Assembly (NCBI RefSeq): GCF_000423305.1
Contig: NZ_AUHS01000034.1
Span: 1-32,024 of the forward strand
Length of the DNA stretch: 32,024 bases
Direction of reading: 5' to 3'
Origin: Legionella moravica DSM 19234
Lineage (GTDB): Bacteria; Pseudomonadota; Gammaproteobacteria; Legionellales; Legionellaceae
This document shows, piece by piece, positions 22,176-31,009 of the stretch. The notes under the pieces are model-generated. The model was given only the letters and a program-made list of their open reading frames with translations. It did no database searches and was not told the origin of the DNA. Numbering within the stretch: the stretch's first letter is position 1; each line of letters opens with the position of its first letter. The position numbers and the translations under genes are program-made.

Positions 22176-22508
22176 TTACCCCAAGACGCTATAACATTTA
22201 TTATCTTGAACTATTAACATAATAGTGCTGTCTTGCGTTAAGGTAAGCGCTCCACAACTGACATTATCACCGAAAAGAGAGTCTTTTCTGTAACCAAATG
22301 AGTAGACTTTATCCTTTGGTCCTCGTCCTGAATAGGATTTTCCTAAAGTACCATACTCCTTATTGTCTACAGTAAAACCTATGGCTATGGCATTTTTTTC
22401 CAACGTTTTCACCGTAACTTTTATCGTATCTGCTGCAAACGCATGAAGAGAAAAAAGACCGATACCGATACAGCTCCATAATTTTGAGGTGCGTTTCATC
22501 ATATTCAT
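22176..22508 (-). CDS. Small secreted protein of unknown function
   Basis: This ORF of up to 110 residues has a signal peptide ending in SLHAFAADT, with likely cleavage at AFA. The mature part of about 84 residues is rich in beta-prone stretches (TIKVTVKTL, AIAIGFTVDN, STIMLIVQDN) and has two Cys (VSCGALTL, DNKCYSVLG) that could form a disulfide. It looks like a small periplasmic or exported beta-sandwich; I do not recognise the family. The start region has three ATGs (22508, 22502, 22499); the AGGG just before the first is better spaced for 22502 or 22499. It is separated by 132 bp from roxA on the same strand. Function unknown. Confidence 0.7.
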   Translation of the reverse strand: MNMMKRTSKLWSCIGIGLFSLHAFAADTIKVTVKTLEKNAIAIGFTVDNKEYGTLGKSYSGRGPKDKVYSFGYRKDSLFGDNVSCGALTLTQDSTIMLIVQDNKCYSVLG

Positions 22509-22640
22509 CCCTGTAATTTTTATTGTTCTAATAAAAACTTATCAGAAAATCAAGGTTTGTCTATAGATAAAAAGTAATAAAGTTCAAAAAACTGCACCAT
22601 GCAAGCTAAGTCAAGCGACCAGGAAGTCGGAATGTCAATT

Positions 22641-23825
22641 CTACGCATCGTTTAGAAATTGCAACCATTGCAGTTTCCATAAATCATAGAGAAACATTTG
22701 GTTTTGTTCCCTGCATAAAAAAGGCTTTAGTTCATCACTCGATATGAATCGGTTATTGGCAATCAGAAGCAACAGATCTTCAGATACTCCCTCGGTTTCC
22801 CACTCACAACCGTTAATATAAAGATGGAGAGTGGCAGTATGCTCTTCCATGAGATAAGCAAATCGACATGAGGCATCGCGTACCATGTCGTTCTCTTTTA
22901 ATTCGTTAATAAAAACAGGCATATCGACCCAATCCTCTTCATCCAAGGGAAGGGCTAATTGCTGTTCGGCCTGTTGATCAAGCCGGGTTGCAAAACAGCC
23001 AAACCAGGATTTCATAATGAGTTCATCATCGATTAAATGCTGTAATAATTGCTTGGCTTGTTGCCATGCAGGTTTTTTTATTTCGGAAGTTCCTTGTTGA
23101 GCAGACCAATCAGGATCACAATACAGCGATTTAAATAAATTCTTCTCCGACAAGAAATCTCCCAGGCTATCCCAGACCTCCTGGCCTTGATAACTTCGAT
23201 AACCAAAAGAGTAGGTCATACACTGATCGGATAACGAAACGCCATAATGTCCAATGTGAGGAGGCAGATATAGCATGTCCCCCTCCTCAAGGATGATTTC
23301 TTGTTCGGTGTCAAACTCCTTCATAATCCGTAATTCCAGATTAGGGATGTAATTTTCCGGAGTGCAGTTTTTAGAAGTCAAAGCCCACTTGCGTCGCCCT
23401 TTAGCCTGATATAAAAAGACGTCATAATTATCATAGTGTGGTCCAACGCTACCATATTGCGTGGCGTAGCTGATCATGACGTCATCAAGTCGCCATTGAG
23501 GTATAAAATCAAAATGAGTCAGTAAGGCATACACCTCCGGAATCACTCGATCAACTCCCTGAACTAATAGAGTCCAATGCGTATCAGGGAGCGTGGAAAA
23601 CAGGGATTCTTGAAATGGGCCTCTTTTTAAATGCCATTGGGTGGGTGTGTTGGTTGTTTCAAAGACAATACGGCTTTCCATGTCTTCTTCAAGAGCCAGA
23701 CCTGCCAATTCATCAGGAGATACAGGATTGATAAAATCGGGCAAAGCACCTCTTATGACCAAAGGTTTTTTTTGCCAATATTCTTTTAAAAAAGTGGTTA
23801 GGTTGGGTTCTTTGAAATTAACCAT
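22641..23825 (-). CDS. roxA: Ribosomal protein uL16 3-hydroxylase (cupin, YcfD family)
   Basis: This 394-residue 2-oxoglutarate and Fe(II) dependent oxygenase hydroxylates an arginine of ribosomal protein uL16. The JmjC/cupin iron ligands are His130 and Asp132 (GPHYDNYDVFLYQ) and His193 (LYLPPHIGHYGVS). The N-terminal YWQKKPLVIRGALPDF is a family signature, and the C-terminal third matches the dimerisation and winged-helix part. Length agrees with E. coli YcfD. The ATG at 23825 starts at the conserved N-terminus. It is the second translation-related hydroxylase gene in the window, about 4.4 kb from epmC. Confidence 0.92.
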   Translation of the reverse strand: MVNFKEPNLTTFLKEYWQKKPLVIRGALPDFINPVSPDELAGLALEEDMESRIVFETTNTPTQWHLKRGPFQESLFSTLPDTHWTLLVQGVDRVIPEVYALLTHFDFIPQWRLDDVMISYATQYGSVGPHYDNYDVFLYQAKGRRKWALTSKNCTPENYIPNLELRIMKEFDTEQEIILEEGDMLYLPPHIGHYGVSLSDQCMTYSFGYRSYQGQEVWDSLGDFLSEKNLFKSLYCDPDWSAQQGTSEIKKPAWQQAKQLLQHLIDDELIMKSWFGCFATRLDQQAEQQLALPLDEEDWVDMPVFINELKENDMVRDASCRFAYLMEEHTATLHLYINGCEWETEGVSEDLLLLIANNRFISSDELKPFLCREQNQMFLYDLWKLQWLQFLNDA

Positions 23826-23940
23826 TGGATTAATGACTTCTGTAATTTATGTGATGGTAATATATACACCCTGAAATGGAGTTAGGCAAATAAATTTGCA
23901 CGTTATTCCCCATTTTACAAGGTATCTCTTGGTTCAAGCC

Positions 23941-23960
23941 CTTAATAATTTGTTAATGTC
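23941..23960 (+). promoter_or_regulatory. PmrA-box-like direct repeat
   Basis: CTTAATAATTTGTTAATGTC holds two TTAAT elements whose starts are 11 bp apart, the spacing of the Legionella PmrA consensus cTTAATatT-N2-cTTAATatT. It lies about 160 bp upstream of the next gene, which looks like an effector; PmrA controls many Dot/Icm effector genes. A matching -10 box is not clear. Confidence 0.45.
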
Positions 23961-24116
23961 TTTGTGCTAAAGTCAGCCATCTTGTTATGAAGCTAATGGT
24001 TCATTCTACATAATGAGCCTGGATATGAAGTATTCAAAACATAATTATTACGTTGAAATGATCGTTTTTTTACGTTCTGGTGATTAAATCTTTTAAGAGA
24101 GATAGATGAGGTTATT

Positions 24117-25844
24117 ATGAGCTATGATATAGAGTCAAGAAAAAATCTTCATAATTTGATGGAACAATTAAATGAATACGCGCAGTATAATCAACCTCAA
24201 AATATCGAATACATAGCCCATAGAGCAAGAGCCATATATTCACACTATCACTCAAATCCTGAACGAAGCTCGCTTGCTCGCTCTGAGTTTTTTGGGGCAC
24301 TCTACCAATCGCTTAAAAATTATCAGAAAGAAATTGTCAAAGATAAATCCTGGTGGGGGCGATTGATTGGCTTTTTCGGTTTTCTTCCCCCTCATGAACG
24401 CCTCTTACAGAATGTGATTAACTCTGTTTCCAAATCCTTTAGACAGGCTCAAAAACAGCAAGATGACGTTTTGTACCCTAATTTCTTTTTTCGTATCTTG
24501 CGATTTTTTGGATTTACTTCCAATGAGCTGTTTGAGCGCAAAAACTATAAATCCTATACTTCTCATGAACAATTGAAATACCTCTCCCATCATCTTATGG
24601 GCGATCAGCAATTAAATGCTCATGAAGTATTGCAAGGCAAAAGCAAGGCAAGTGCTTACCAGCATTTCTCAAATGATTTAAAAAAATTTATAAAAAACGC
24701 AAAGCATACCCTGGATCCAATGACGACGGCCCAATTACTTGCGTTGAAAAAGAAGTTTGATGACGGATTTGTGCTGGCCAGTAAAATAGATTTTATGCTT
24801 ATTATCGATCAGATGGATGAAAGTAAAGACCGTCGTGAGGAACTATTGCATGATTTAGCCTATCAAATAAAAGATTCTGTATATCATCTTGCTGTGGGTG
24901 ATTCTATGATTATCCCTCATGGTTTTGGTAGCAAAGATGAGCGACATGCTACAGTTGTTGAGTGCAAGCGCATTAACTACAATGAGGTTGTGTTCAAGTT
25001 CATCAATACCGGCTTCGGTGTTAATGAAACAGAAAGCTACAAAACTATTTTTAAAACGGCATTTTTGGGTGACAACCGAACCCGTCCAATCAAGATAAGT
25101 AGTCCTTTTGATATTGATTCATTGCTTAAGGAGCGTTTTATTGAGCGATTATTAGAACCGGTAATCGTTGGTGACAACGAGAACGGCGAACTGATGAATG
25201 CCCCACTGCTAGAATTGTATCGTGATGGAAAATTACACGATGATGAACAATCGTTAGAATTGCAAACCAATGGAACCTGCTCTCAATCTTCCTTACTTGC
25301 CTGGTTCAAAACACAGGTAACCGACCCTGTATTTGTGTTGTTTAATTCTTACATTATCCAAAGAGCCCACCATCATCTTCACCGTTATAAGGGAACTAAC
25401 CCGGCTCTTGAGCCAGGTCTGAATGCCTTAAGACGAGCGGGGAACATAACAGCAGAAAAGAAACAAAATGAGCTATTGGAAGCCCAGGAACATCTATCAG
25501 CTGAAATTCGGCATCTGAGATCCGAACTGGGAACGATTTTAAGCAAAAAAGGTAAAAGAGTTCCTGAGCATCTGGATTTTACTGCTTATTATCAAAAAAA
25601 ATGTCAGGGTAATAAATTAAGTGGCGTTGAAAAGGACATGATTGCTAATACCAATCCCTTGGCTCCTATAAAAAAACAACAAGTTAGCATGGCTAAAAAA
25701 GTGTTCAGTTTTATGTTGTTCCAAAATCCAGGTTCTGGTGAAGTGAGTCACAAGATCAGTGATCGAGCTCAAAAAGCCATTCTGGCTAAAAAAATTGCTG
25801 GTCATACTGCTTATATTGAAACTGCAAAAAGATTGGTTCCCTAA
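24117..25844 (+). CDS. Orphan protein, putative Dot/Icm effector with a Cys-protease-like signature
   Basis: This 575-residue protein has no signal peptide. It starts with about 230 residues of helical, aromatic-rich sequence including two related blocks (WGRLIGFFGFLPPHERL and FRILRFFGFTSNELF). A middle domain reads SMIIPHGFGSKDERHATVVE (263-282, His277) and FKFINTGFG (Asn297), then LQTNGTCSQSSLLAWFK (382-398) with Cys388. Gln-x-x-Gly-x-Cys at a helix start, with His and Asn in strands, is papain-like, but here His comes before Cys, as in permuted folds. The C-terminal part has a coiled coil (about 440-475). GAGG at the correct distance precedes the ATG. The size, AT-rich orphan character and PmrA-like box suggest a translocated effector. 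I do not recognise the family; protease activity is inference. Confidence 0.55.
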   Translation: MSYDIESRKNLHNLMEQLNEYAQYNQPQNIEYIAHRARAIYSHYHSNPERSSLARSEFFGALYQSLKNYQKEIVKDKSWWGRLIGFFGFLPPHERLLQNVINSVSKSFRQAQKQQDDVLYPNFFFRILRFFGFTSNELFERKNYKSYTSHEQLKYLSHHLMGDQQLNAHEVLQGKSKASAYQHFSNDLKKFIKNAKHTLDPMTTAQLLALKKKFDDGFVLASKIDFMLIIDQMDESKDRREELLHDLAYQIKDSVYHLAVGDSMIIPHGFGSKDERHATVVECKRINYNEVVFKFINTGFGVNETESYKTIFKTAFLGDNRTRPIKISSPFDIDSLLKERFIERLLEPVIVGDNENGELMNAPLLELYRDGKLHDDEQSLELQTNGTCSQSSLLAWFKTQVTDPVFVLFNSYIIQRAHHHLHRYKGTNPALEPGLNALRRAGNITAEKKQNELLEAQEHLSAEIRHLRSELGTILSKKGKRVPEHLDFTAYYQKKCQGNKLSGVEKDMIANTNPLAPIKKQQVSMAKKVFSFMLFQNPGSGEVSHKISDRAQKAILAKKIAGHTAYIETAKRLVP

Positions 25845-25986
25845 ATAATTGGGGCTGTATCCATTGCTTTTTTAAAGTTTAAATGATTTCTGAAGGGTAT
25901 TGGGGCGATTCATTTCCGATGCCCTGGATATTTGCTTTTCACTTCTTACTGATAAAAAAGAACCATTCCTTCATAAGCGATTATTT

Positions 25987-26017
25987 ATGCATGCATTCTT
26001 AAAATAGATGACGTCAT
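25987..26017. promoter_or_regulatory. Two 10-bp perfect palindromes upstream of the VWA gene
   Basis: ATGCATGCAT (25987-25996) and ATGACGTCAT (26008-26017) are perfect palindromes with centres 21 bp apart, two helical turns. They may be operator sites. Elsewhere in the 25845-26172 gap I see a weak promoter (TTAGCA at 26063, 17-bp spacer, CATAAA at 26086) and a 20-codon open stretch (26094-26156) of doubtful meaning. Confidence 0.35.
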
Positions 26018-26172
26018 GGCTTAATTATTTATGTTAAATTTATCAATAGGTTGGTTTTTTTGTTAGCATGAAATGGTGACCAGGACATAAACCATGTTCA
26101 AAATTCAGGCTTGCCGATCAATCCCTTTTCATTTATATTTTCTGCATTATTTTTAAAGTGAGTGGGGTTGTT

Positions 26173-27834
26173 ATGCCAAAATTGAGCAATTATTTGCTTC
26201 GAGAGCGATCGTTAAAAACGTTTTTGCATGCTATGGGGATGGATCTGACACGGATAAGGGTATCCAGTCTGGACGATTTTTTTCTGTTCGACTTTGATGA
26301 GGTCGGGCAAGTAGACGAGTTTGCCAATAGATTAAACACAATAATCAATGCAAGCGGTGAGAATGAGGTAGAATCGATAAGACTGATGCATCTTATTGAC
26401 GCTGAAATCGCTCAGGCAACATGCGACAATCCGAGCATGCTTGAAACTCACAGGAAGTCATGCAAAGCAATCCTGGATATCATTAAAGCGCAAGGGGCGC
26501 ATTTTGTTTTGTCTCAGGAATCCGCTTTGTTGGAGATGGCGTTACCCGATCCCGCTTATGCGACGATGCTGAATCTTTTAAATTATCCCAAACTATTTAT
26601 CAGTACTGAAGGTAAACTCGTTTTTGATCTTAAAAAATACCTCCAGAATGCGCCTGCTAATTTAATAAAAATTATACAGGATGACTCCAGGGAATCTTCC
26701 TTACTCTTTCTAAATAATAACGCTTTGCAAGCTCGCCAAATTTACTATGCAACTCAAACCTTGGATGATGGCCGTGTTGAAGTGACTCCCTATTTTTTTG
26801 TACCCCACGCCTTAACTCCGCCAAGTTATCATTTTGTTCTTGATGTGAGTGGTTCCATGGAATCAGCACTGCCTGAGTTGAAAAAAAGTGTTAAATTACT
26901 TGCAAAGCAACTTTTTGACTTTCAACCGGAAGCAGCGTTGACCATAACGACCTTTTCTGCAGGAGTGAAGCAAATAGGCGTCTATAGAGCTGGGCTTATC
27001 GAATTATTGGAACGAGATGTAGATGCGCTTGCGGCAGAAACCTATACGCCATTATATGAGGTAACTGCTGACTTTGTGGAACGAATTAGCTCCACAAACA
27101 ATCATAATAATATACTGTTGTTTACTGATGGTCGGGATTATGGTTCAAAGCAAGATTCAGATCTTAGAGTTCAAAACTTAACAAGGCAACTGGCGGGTTC
27201 TTTAATTGCCCGAGAACGAAATAAATTCAACATTATTAGTTATCAAATAGCCCAGGATAATTTAATGCATGATGTTGCAGAACTTTTTTTTAGTGAAGTA
27301 ATTGAAACGTCAAGCGCTGATTTTGTTGCAGCGCAAGCAGATCCTGAGTCATTGATGAAATGGGCTGCAGCTCGAGATTTATTTTCTATACGTGTTGTCG
27401 TGACCGATAAAGTAGGGGATCAAGCTGTTAGACAGTATGGGCTAGGTCTTGATATGTCAGGTCAACTGATCAGCCTTGAATCACGAATTTGTCAGCCTGG
27501 TGAGCGGATAGATATTTCTGTGGCTGATGGTAGCAATACTCTTGTGTTGAAAGACTCCAAGAGCTTTATTGCTCCGGGGCCGGTAAACGAATCTGCCAAT
27601 GAATCCAGTTTCCTTCCTAAATTCTTTTTGGATTGTGTCGATCAGTGCATTGAGGCTGCCAGAGATTATATAACGGATGTTGCGCGGACATGCCCAAGCT
27701 ATTTTCCCTCAGAACATCCTAATTATTGGCAAACCAATGGTCAGGTCTTCTTTGGTAAGGGATTGCCTGTCGGTTATTCTAACTGTACTTTACAGATTGC
27801 CAGTTCTTCTGTTCCTCCGCTGGGTTTATCTTAG
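26173..27834 (+). CDS. Von Willebrand factor A (VWA) domain protein
   Basis: This 553-residue cytoplasmic-type protein has an intact MIDAS metal site in a VWA domain at about 215-390: Asp224-x-Ser226-x-Ser228 (LDVSGSMES), Thr292 (TYTPLYE) and Asp319 (LLFTDGRDYGS). A 210-residue N-terminal domain and about 160 C-terminal residues resemble nothing I recognise. No signal peptide or membrane segment is present. VWA domains bind protein partners through Mg. The ATG at 26173 is chosen over the GTG at 26158 because GGGG lies 7 nt upstream. It follows the putative effector by 328 bp in the same direction and converges on the moxR operon. It may be an effector or a partner of a MoxR ATPase; either is inference. 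Confidence 0.75.
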   Translation: MPKLSNYLLRERSLKTFLHAMGMDLTRIRVSSLDDFFLFDFDEVGQVDEFANRLNTIINASGENEVESIRLMHLIDAEIAQATCDNPSMLETHRKSCKAILDIIKAQGAHFVLSQESALLEMALPDPAYATMLNLLNYPKLFISTEGKLVFDLKKYLQNAPANLIKIIQDDSRESSLLFLNNNALQARQIYYATQTLDDGRVEVTPYFFVPHALTPPSYHFVLDVSGSMESALPELKKSVKLLAKQLFDFQPEAALTITTFSAGVKQIGVYRAGLIELLERDVDALAAETYTPLYEVTADFVERISSTNNHNNILLFTDGRDYGSKQDSDLRVQNLTRQLAGSLIARERNKFNIISYQIAQDNLMHDVAELFFSEVIETSSADFVAAQADPESLMKWAAARDLFSIRVVVTDKVGDQAVRQYGLGLDMSGQLISLESRICQPGERIDISVADGSNTLVLKDSKSFIAPGPVNESANESSFLPKFFLDCVDQCIEAARDYITDVARTCPSYFPSEHPNYWQTNGQVFFGKGLPVGYSNCTLQIASSSVPPLGLS

Positions 27835-27902
27835 TAGTTCAGTTTCCTGGGCTGCATTGGTCTTTATGACCTCATTGCCAGCGTGGAAGCATTAAATGAA
27901 TG

Positions 27903-27988
27903 GGCCCCCGGTCACGCAGCGGGAATTCGGTTGAGATTTGAGCAAGCTCTCCACCTTGAATTTCCGCGGCATTGACCTCGGAATCGAG
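27903..27988. repeat. Degenerate inverted repeat between convergent genes
   Basis: The left arm (CGGTCACGCAGCGGGAATTC) and right arm (GAATTTCCGCGGCATTGACC) are inverted with mismatches. It is the same family as the element at 10993-11081. It lies between the VWA and TgpA stop codons. No clear terminator is seen in the 27835-28055 gap. Confidence 0.5.
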
Positions 27989-28055
27989 AGGGTTGACCTA
28001 GAAATTTCAAAATAAATTGATTGCTGAATACTTATTTCAAATGGAGTCAGGCGAA

Positions 28056-30059
28056 TTACTGTGTTGACTCTTTTCGAGATTTTTTTTGACTGAGAACTCG
28101 CCTGAATGTTTTGAATAATAAAATGGTTTGTTTTTTATTTTCTCTGGGATGAACTTCAGTGCATTTTAAGCGTAAAGTCTCATAACGGTATAGAAAATTA
28201 GAAATCACTGGAGATAAGGCCGGTATTTTTTCACTCAGCGAATGACACTGTTGTTTTAATGTTGCGGAAGGGTGGGTTGAGACATTAAAGCGTTTGAATT
28301 CTTTTTGTAAAAGATGATATTCAATAAGCAACGGATCTTTGTTTCTTCTTTGCCGCCATTGATAGTATAGCCCATATGACATAATAAACAGCAGCATACT
28401 GGCTATAGATGCCTGCAGTAATTGCCCCATCCTCCACTCTTCAAGTCCCACTTTTTCCAATAAGTTTCGCTGTGTATCCTGGTTATAAAACAACAACCAT
28501 CGTTCAGCAAAAAATTGAACTGAATCCCAAAATAATCGGGAACGTTGTAACCATGACATACTGGAGATACTGGGCCATTCTGTTTGATTCAAGCGGTTGG
28601 TTCTTGCCTCTTGAATGGAGGGGTCGATACGATCAGAAGCGATAAAGAGGGTGGGATCAAATTCTTGCCATCCAATACCTTCCTGCCAATATTCTAACCA
28701 GGCATGAGCATCATTCTGTCTTATCGTAAGGTAGCGTGCCAGAGGATTCCACTCACCACCCTGATAGCCGACTACTATTCGCGCCGGAATCCCGACTGAA
28801 CGCAGTATAACGGTCACAGCGCTGGCATAGTGCTCACAAAATCCTTTTTGTGTGTCGAACCAGAATTGATCCATTTGATTTTTATTTGACTTTAGTACGG
28901 GTGGGGTCAAGCTATACCAGAACGATTGCTCATTAATGTATTGTTTCAAGAACGCAATAAATGATTGTGGGTTTTTATTTAGTTGTGCAAATTGCTCTTT
29001 TGCCCAAATAGTTAAGCGAGGATTGCTGTTTCCTGGCAATTGAGTGGTTTGGATTAGTTCTTTTTTGCTGAGTTCATGGTAGGGGTACGATTGCACTTTC
29101 AGAGCATATGATACCCGTTGATTAATCAGTTCTTTATTTTGACTGATTAATCCATAATTGACCGAAAATAAGAGCGTAGGACGAGAAAATTCAGGATAGC
29201 CAAGATAAAATAACCATTTTTTTTGGTGTGGTTCCAGCAGTACTTCATAATCGGCGGTTTCAGTCGGGCTGAGTTCTTGTAACGGTGGAAATGCTGATGC
29301 ATCGTACCAGCCATGATTCCAGCTTATACCATTATACAGACTTAAAATTAATCCTCGCCAATATCCATTCAGAACCGGTTTGTTATGGAACGTGATTCTC
29401 ATGGCAATAGTGTCATCTTGAATCAGATCAGCAATGGAGCCTGGGTCCATTTGTTCGCTGAATCCGGTATGCATTCCTCCTGGAGATGGAACTTGCCATA
29501 ATGGAGGCATTCGTGGAAAAATATAAAATAAGATGATGCTTAGTGGTATTCCTATGAGCATCAGTTTGATGCTTTTTCCACTGCTTATATTCAATGGGGC
29601 TTGTGGGGCAGTTAATTTGAGCATTAAAGACAGGTTGGCTATGATGCCAATAATTAAATAGAGAATAATCCAAAGCTCTTGTATGACGAGAAGCGCAGAA
29701 AAAATTAAGTAAAAATTACACAACGCCAGTACTTTTAAATCGCGGAAATGATGAATTTCAATAATCTTCAGTCCAATAAAAGTGAGTAAGAAGCCTATAA
29801 ATAATCCACTGGACATCATGCTGCCATAATGTACTTTCAATAAAACCAGACAGACAGCCACCAGAGTAAAACGGATCCATTTATTGAGCATTGGAATGCC
29901 ATAATAATCTGCAAGCAGTCGATATCCCATGGCGCTTAGAACCAGGACACACATCCACCATGGTGCGGTGAAAAAATGAGGAAGATAACAAAGTAACATG
30001 ACCGATAGAGCGTATTTTGTGGTACTGATAAGGACTTGTTGAGAGTGGGGGCTGCTCAT
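28056..30059 (-). CDS. tgpA: TgpA-type membrane transglutaminase (DUF3488 + transglutaminase core)
   Basis: This 667-residue protein begins with about six hydrophobic segments (to about 185), continues with a periplasmic transglutaminase-like domain and ends with one membrane segment (about 550-567) and a short soluble tail. The Cys-His-Asp triad is visible: GFCEHYASAVTVILRSVGIP, QNDAHAWLEYW and WQEFDPT. TgpA of Pseudomonas aeruginosa is an essential inner-membrane protein of this kind whose periplasmic domain has transglutaminase activity; its role is not settled. It is the last gene of the operon and its start overlaps the DUF58 stop by 4 nt (ATGA), so translation is probably coupled. Confidence 0.92.
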   Translation of the reverse strand: MSSPHSQQVLISTTKYALSVMLLCYLPHFFTAPWWMCVLVLSAMGYRLLADYYGIPMLNKWIRFTLVAVCLVLLKVHYGSMMSSGLFIGFLLTFIGLKIIEIHHFRDLKVLALCNFYLIFSALLVIQELWIILYLIIGIIANLSLMLKLTAPQAPLNISSGKSIKLMLIGIPLSIILFYIFPRMPPLWQVPSPGGMHTGFSEQMDPGSIADLIQDDTIAMRITFHNKPVLNGYWRGLILSLYNGISWNHGWYDASAFPPLQELSPTETADYEVLLEPHQKKWLFYLGYPEFSRPTLLFSVNYGLISQNKELINQRVSYALKVQSYPYHELSKKELIQTTQLPGNSNPRLTIWAKEQFAQLNKNPQSFIAFLKQYINEQSFWYSLTPPVLKSNKNQMDQFWFDTQKGFCEHYASAVTVILRSVGIPARIVVGYQGGEWNPLARYLTIRQNDAHAWLEYWQEGIGWQEFDPTLFIASDRIDPSIQEARTNRLNQTEWPSISSMSWLQRSRLFWDSVQFFAERWLLFYNQDTQRNLLEKVGLEEWRMGQLLQASIASMLLFIMSYGLYYQWRQRRNKDPLLIEYHLLQKEFKRFNVSTHPSATLKQQCHSLSEKIPALSPVISNFLYRYETLRLKCTEVHPRENKKQTILLFKTFRRVLSQKKSRKESTQ

Positions 30060-31009
30060 TTGAATACTGCCAGTTGTCGTAAACAGCGGCGTAAATGGTG
30101 TTCACCCCGGTCAAAAGGAGTTGCATTTTGAGTCAAATCCAGACTATAGACCAGACCATTTTGTTCTGCGGTGAGTAACCAATAGCACAAGTTTTGCAGT
30201 TTTATTTCAATCGGTTGCATTGGCAAATCGTTTAACTTGAACTGCCAATAATCTTCTTCTGTATTGTCTCGGGTTTTGAGATACCATCCTTGTCCTTTTG
30301 CTGCTATTTTCCAGGCAATAAGATTTGGCTGAACCCAGGGATTTTCTACTTGCTTTAAATCAAAAAACTCTTCATCTCCAAGAGCATTTTTTCTTTCGCC
30401 CTGTTGATTGGAGACTGGTGGCGGCCAAAAATCAGGTGACAGGGCGCTGGGGTAGACATAATAATGCAGGTCGAATCGCGCATACCCCCAAACTTTAAAG
30501 ATTCCAAAGGGATAAAGACTGGATATTTTAATTCGGGGCAGAGCGAAGCAACCCCGTTCTGTTGTTTCTACGGGCAAGATAAATTGCATCCCTTCTGGAG
30601 GGATGTTTTCTATTCGTGTAACGGGTTGATTTGCAATTTGAAATACCACTCCAAACCGTGTTTTGGTGTTGGATTGAATGAGCAAGGTCACTTGAGCTGG
30701 TTTTCCTTGCGGCGTGTCTTCAACAGAAATCAATTGGACTGATAAATCTTTTAGATTGGAATGAGCTTCCCAGGCACTGGTTAGTCCTATAACTGCCATT
30801 AGAAAGGTCATTAAAAACAAAGTACTTATTTGATAATTAATTGCCCCGGAACACAGGGTGAGCACGATAAGACCATAGATCCAGCCAAGACCTGAAGGCA
30901 ATATGTAGATATTGTTTGAGCCAAGAATTTGTGGATTCGTTAATGGGGTGCGATTGTTAATCCATTGATTCCAATAGTTTTTACTTTTGATTTTCACTTG
31001 ATTTATCAC
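30056..31009 (-). CDS. DUF58 domain protein
   Basis: This 317-residue protein has two hydrophobic segments near the N-terminus (about 37-58 and 60-77), then a beta-rich region and the DUF58-type part (GERKNALGDEEFFDLKQ, then AWKIAAKGQGWYLKTRD). The usual motif R-x-Y-x-x-G-D-x-x-R-x-I-x-W is weaker here (KQVENPWVQPNLIAWKIAA). DUF58 proteins contain a VWA-like fold and are almost always encoded beside MoxR ATPases, which probably act on them as chaperones. Its start overlaps the moxR stop and its stop overlaps the tgpA start, each by ATGA. The moxR-DUF58-transglutaminase set is a conserved proteobacterial operon. Confidence 0.88.
   Translation of the reverse strand: MINQVKIKSKNYWNQWINNRTPLTNPQILGSNNIYILPSGLGWIYGLIVLTLCSGAINYQISTLFLMTFLMAVIGLTSAWEAHSNLKDLSVQLISVEDTPQGKPAQVTLLIQSNTKTRFGVVFQIANQPVTRIENIPPEGMQFILPVETTERGCFALPRIKISSLYPFGIFKVWGYARFDLHYYVYPSALSPDFWPPPVSNQQGERKNALGDEEFFDLKQVENPWVQPNLIAWKIAAKGQGWYLKTRDNTEEDYWQFKLNDLPMQPIEIKLQNLCYWLLTAEQNGLVYSLDLTQNATPFDRGEHHLRRCLRQLAVFK

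Noticed and set aside
25990..26060. TTAAT ... TTAAA pair upstream of the VWA gene as a PmrA box
   Set aside because: Half-site starts are 13 bp apart, not 11, and the second half is imperfect.
26094..26156. 20-codon ORF just before the VWA gene, with a CAGGA upstream
   Set aside because: It is too short and lacks supporting composition. Its ATG lies almost at the predicted transcript start, so it is unlikely to be translated.
27995..28010. TAGAAATTTC as a LetA-type site, suggesting an RsmY/Z-like RNA
   Set aside because: Only one half of the palindrome is present, and no GGA-rich hairpin RNA or terminator follows.
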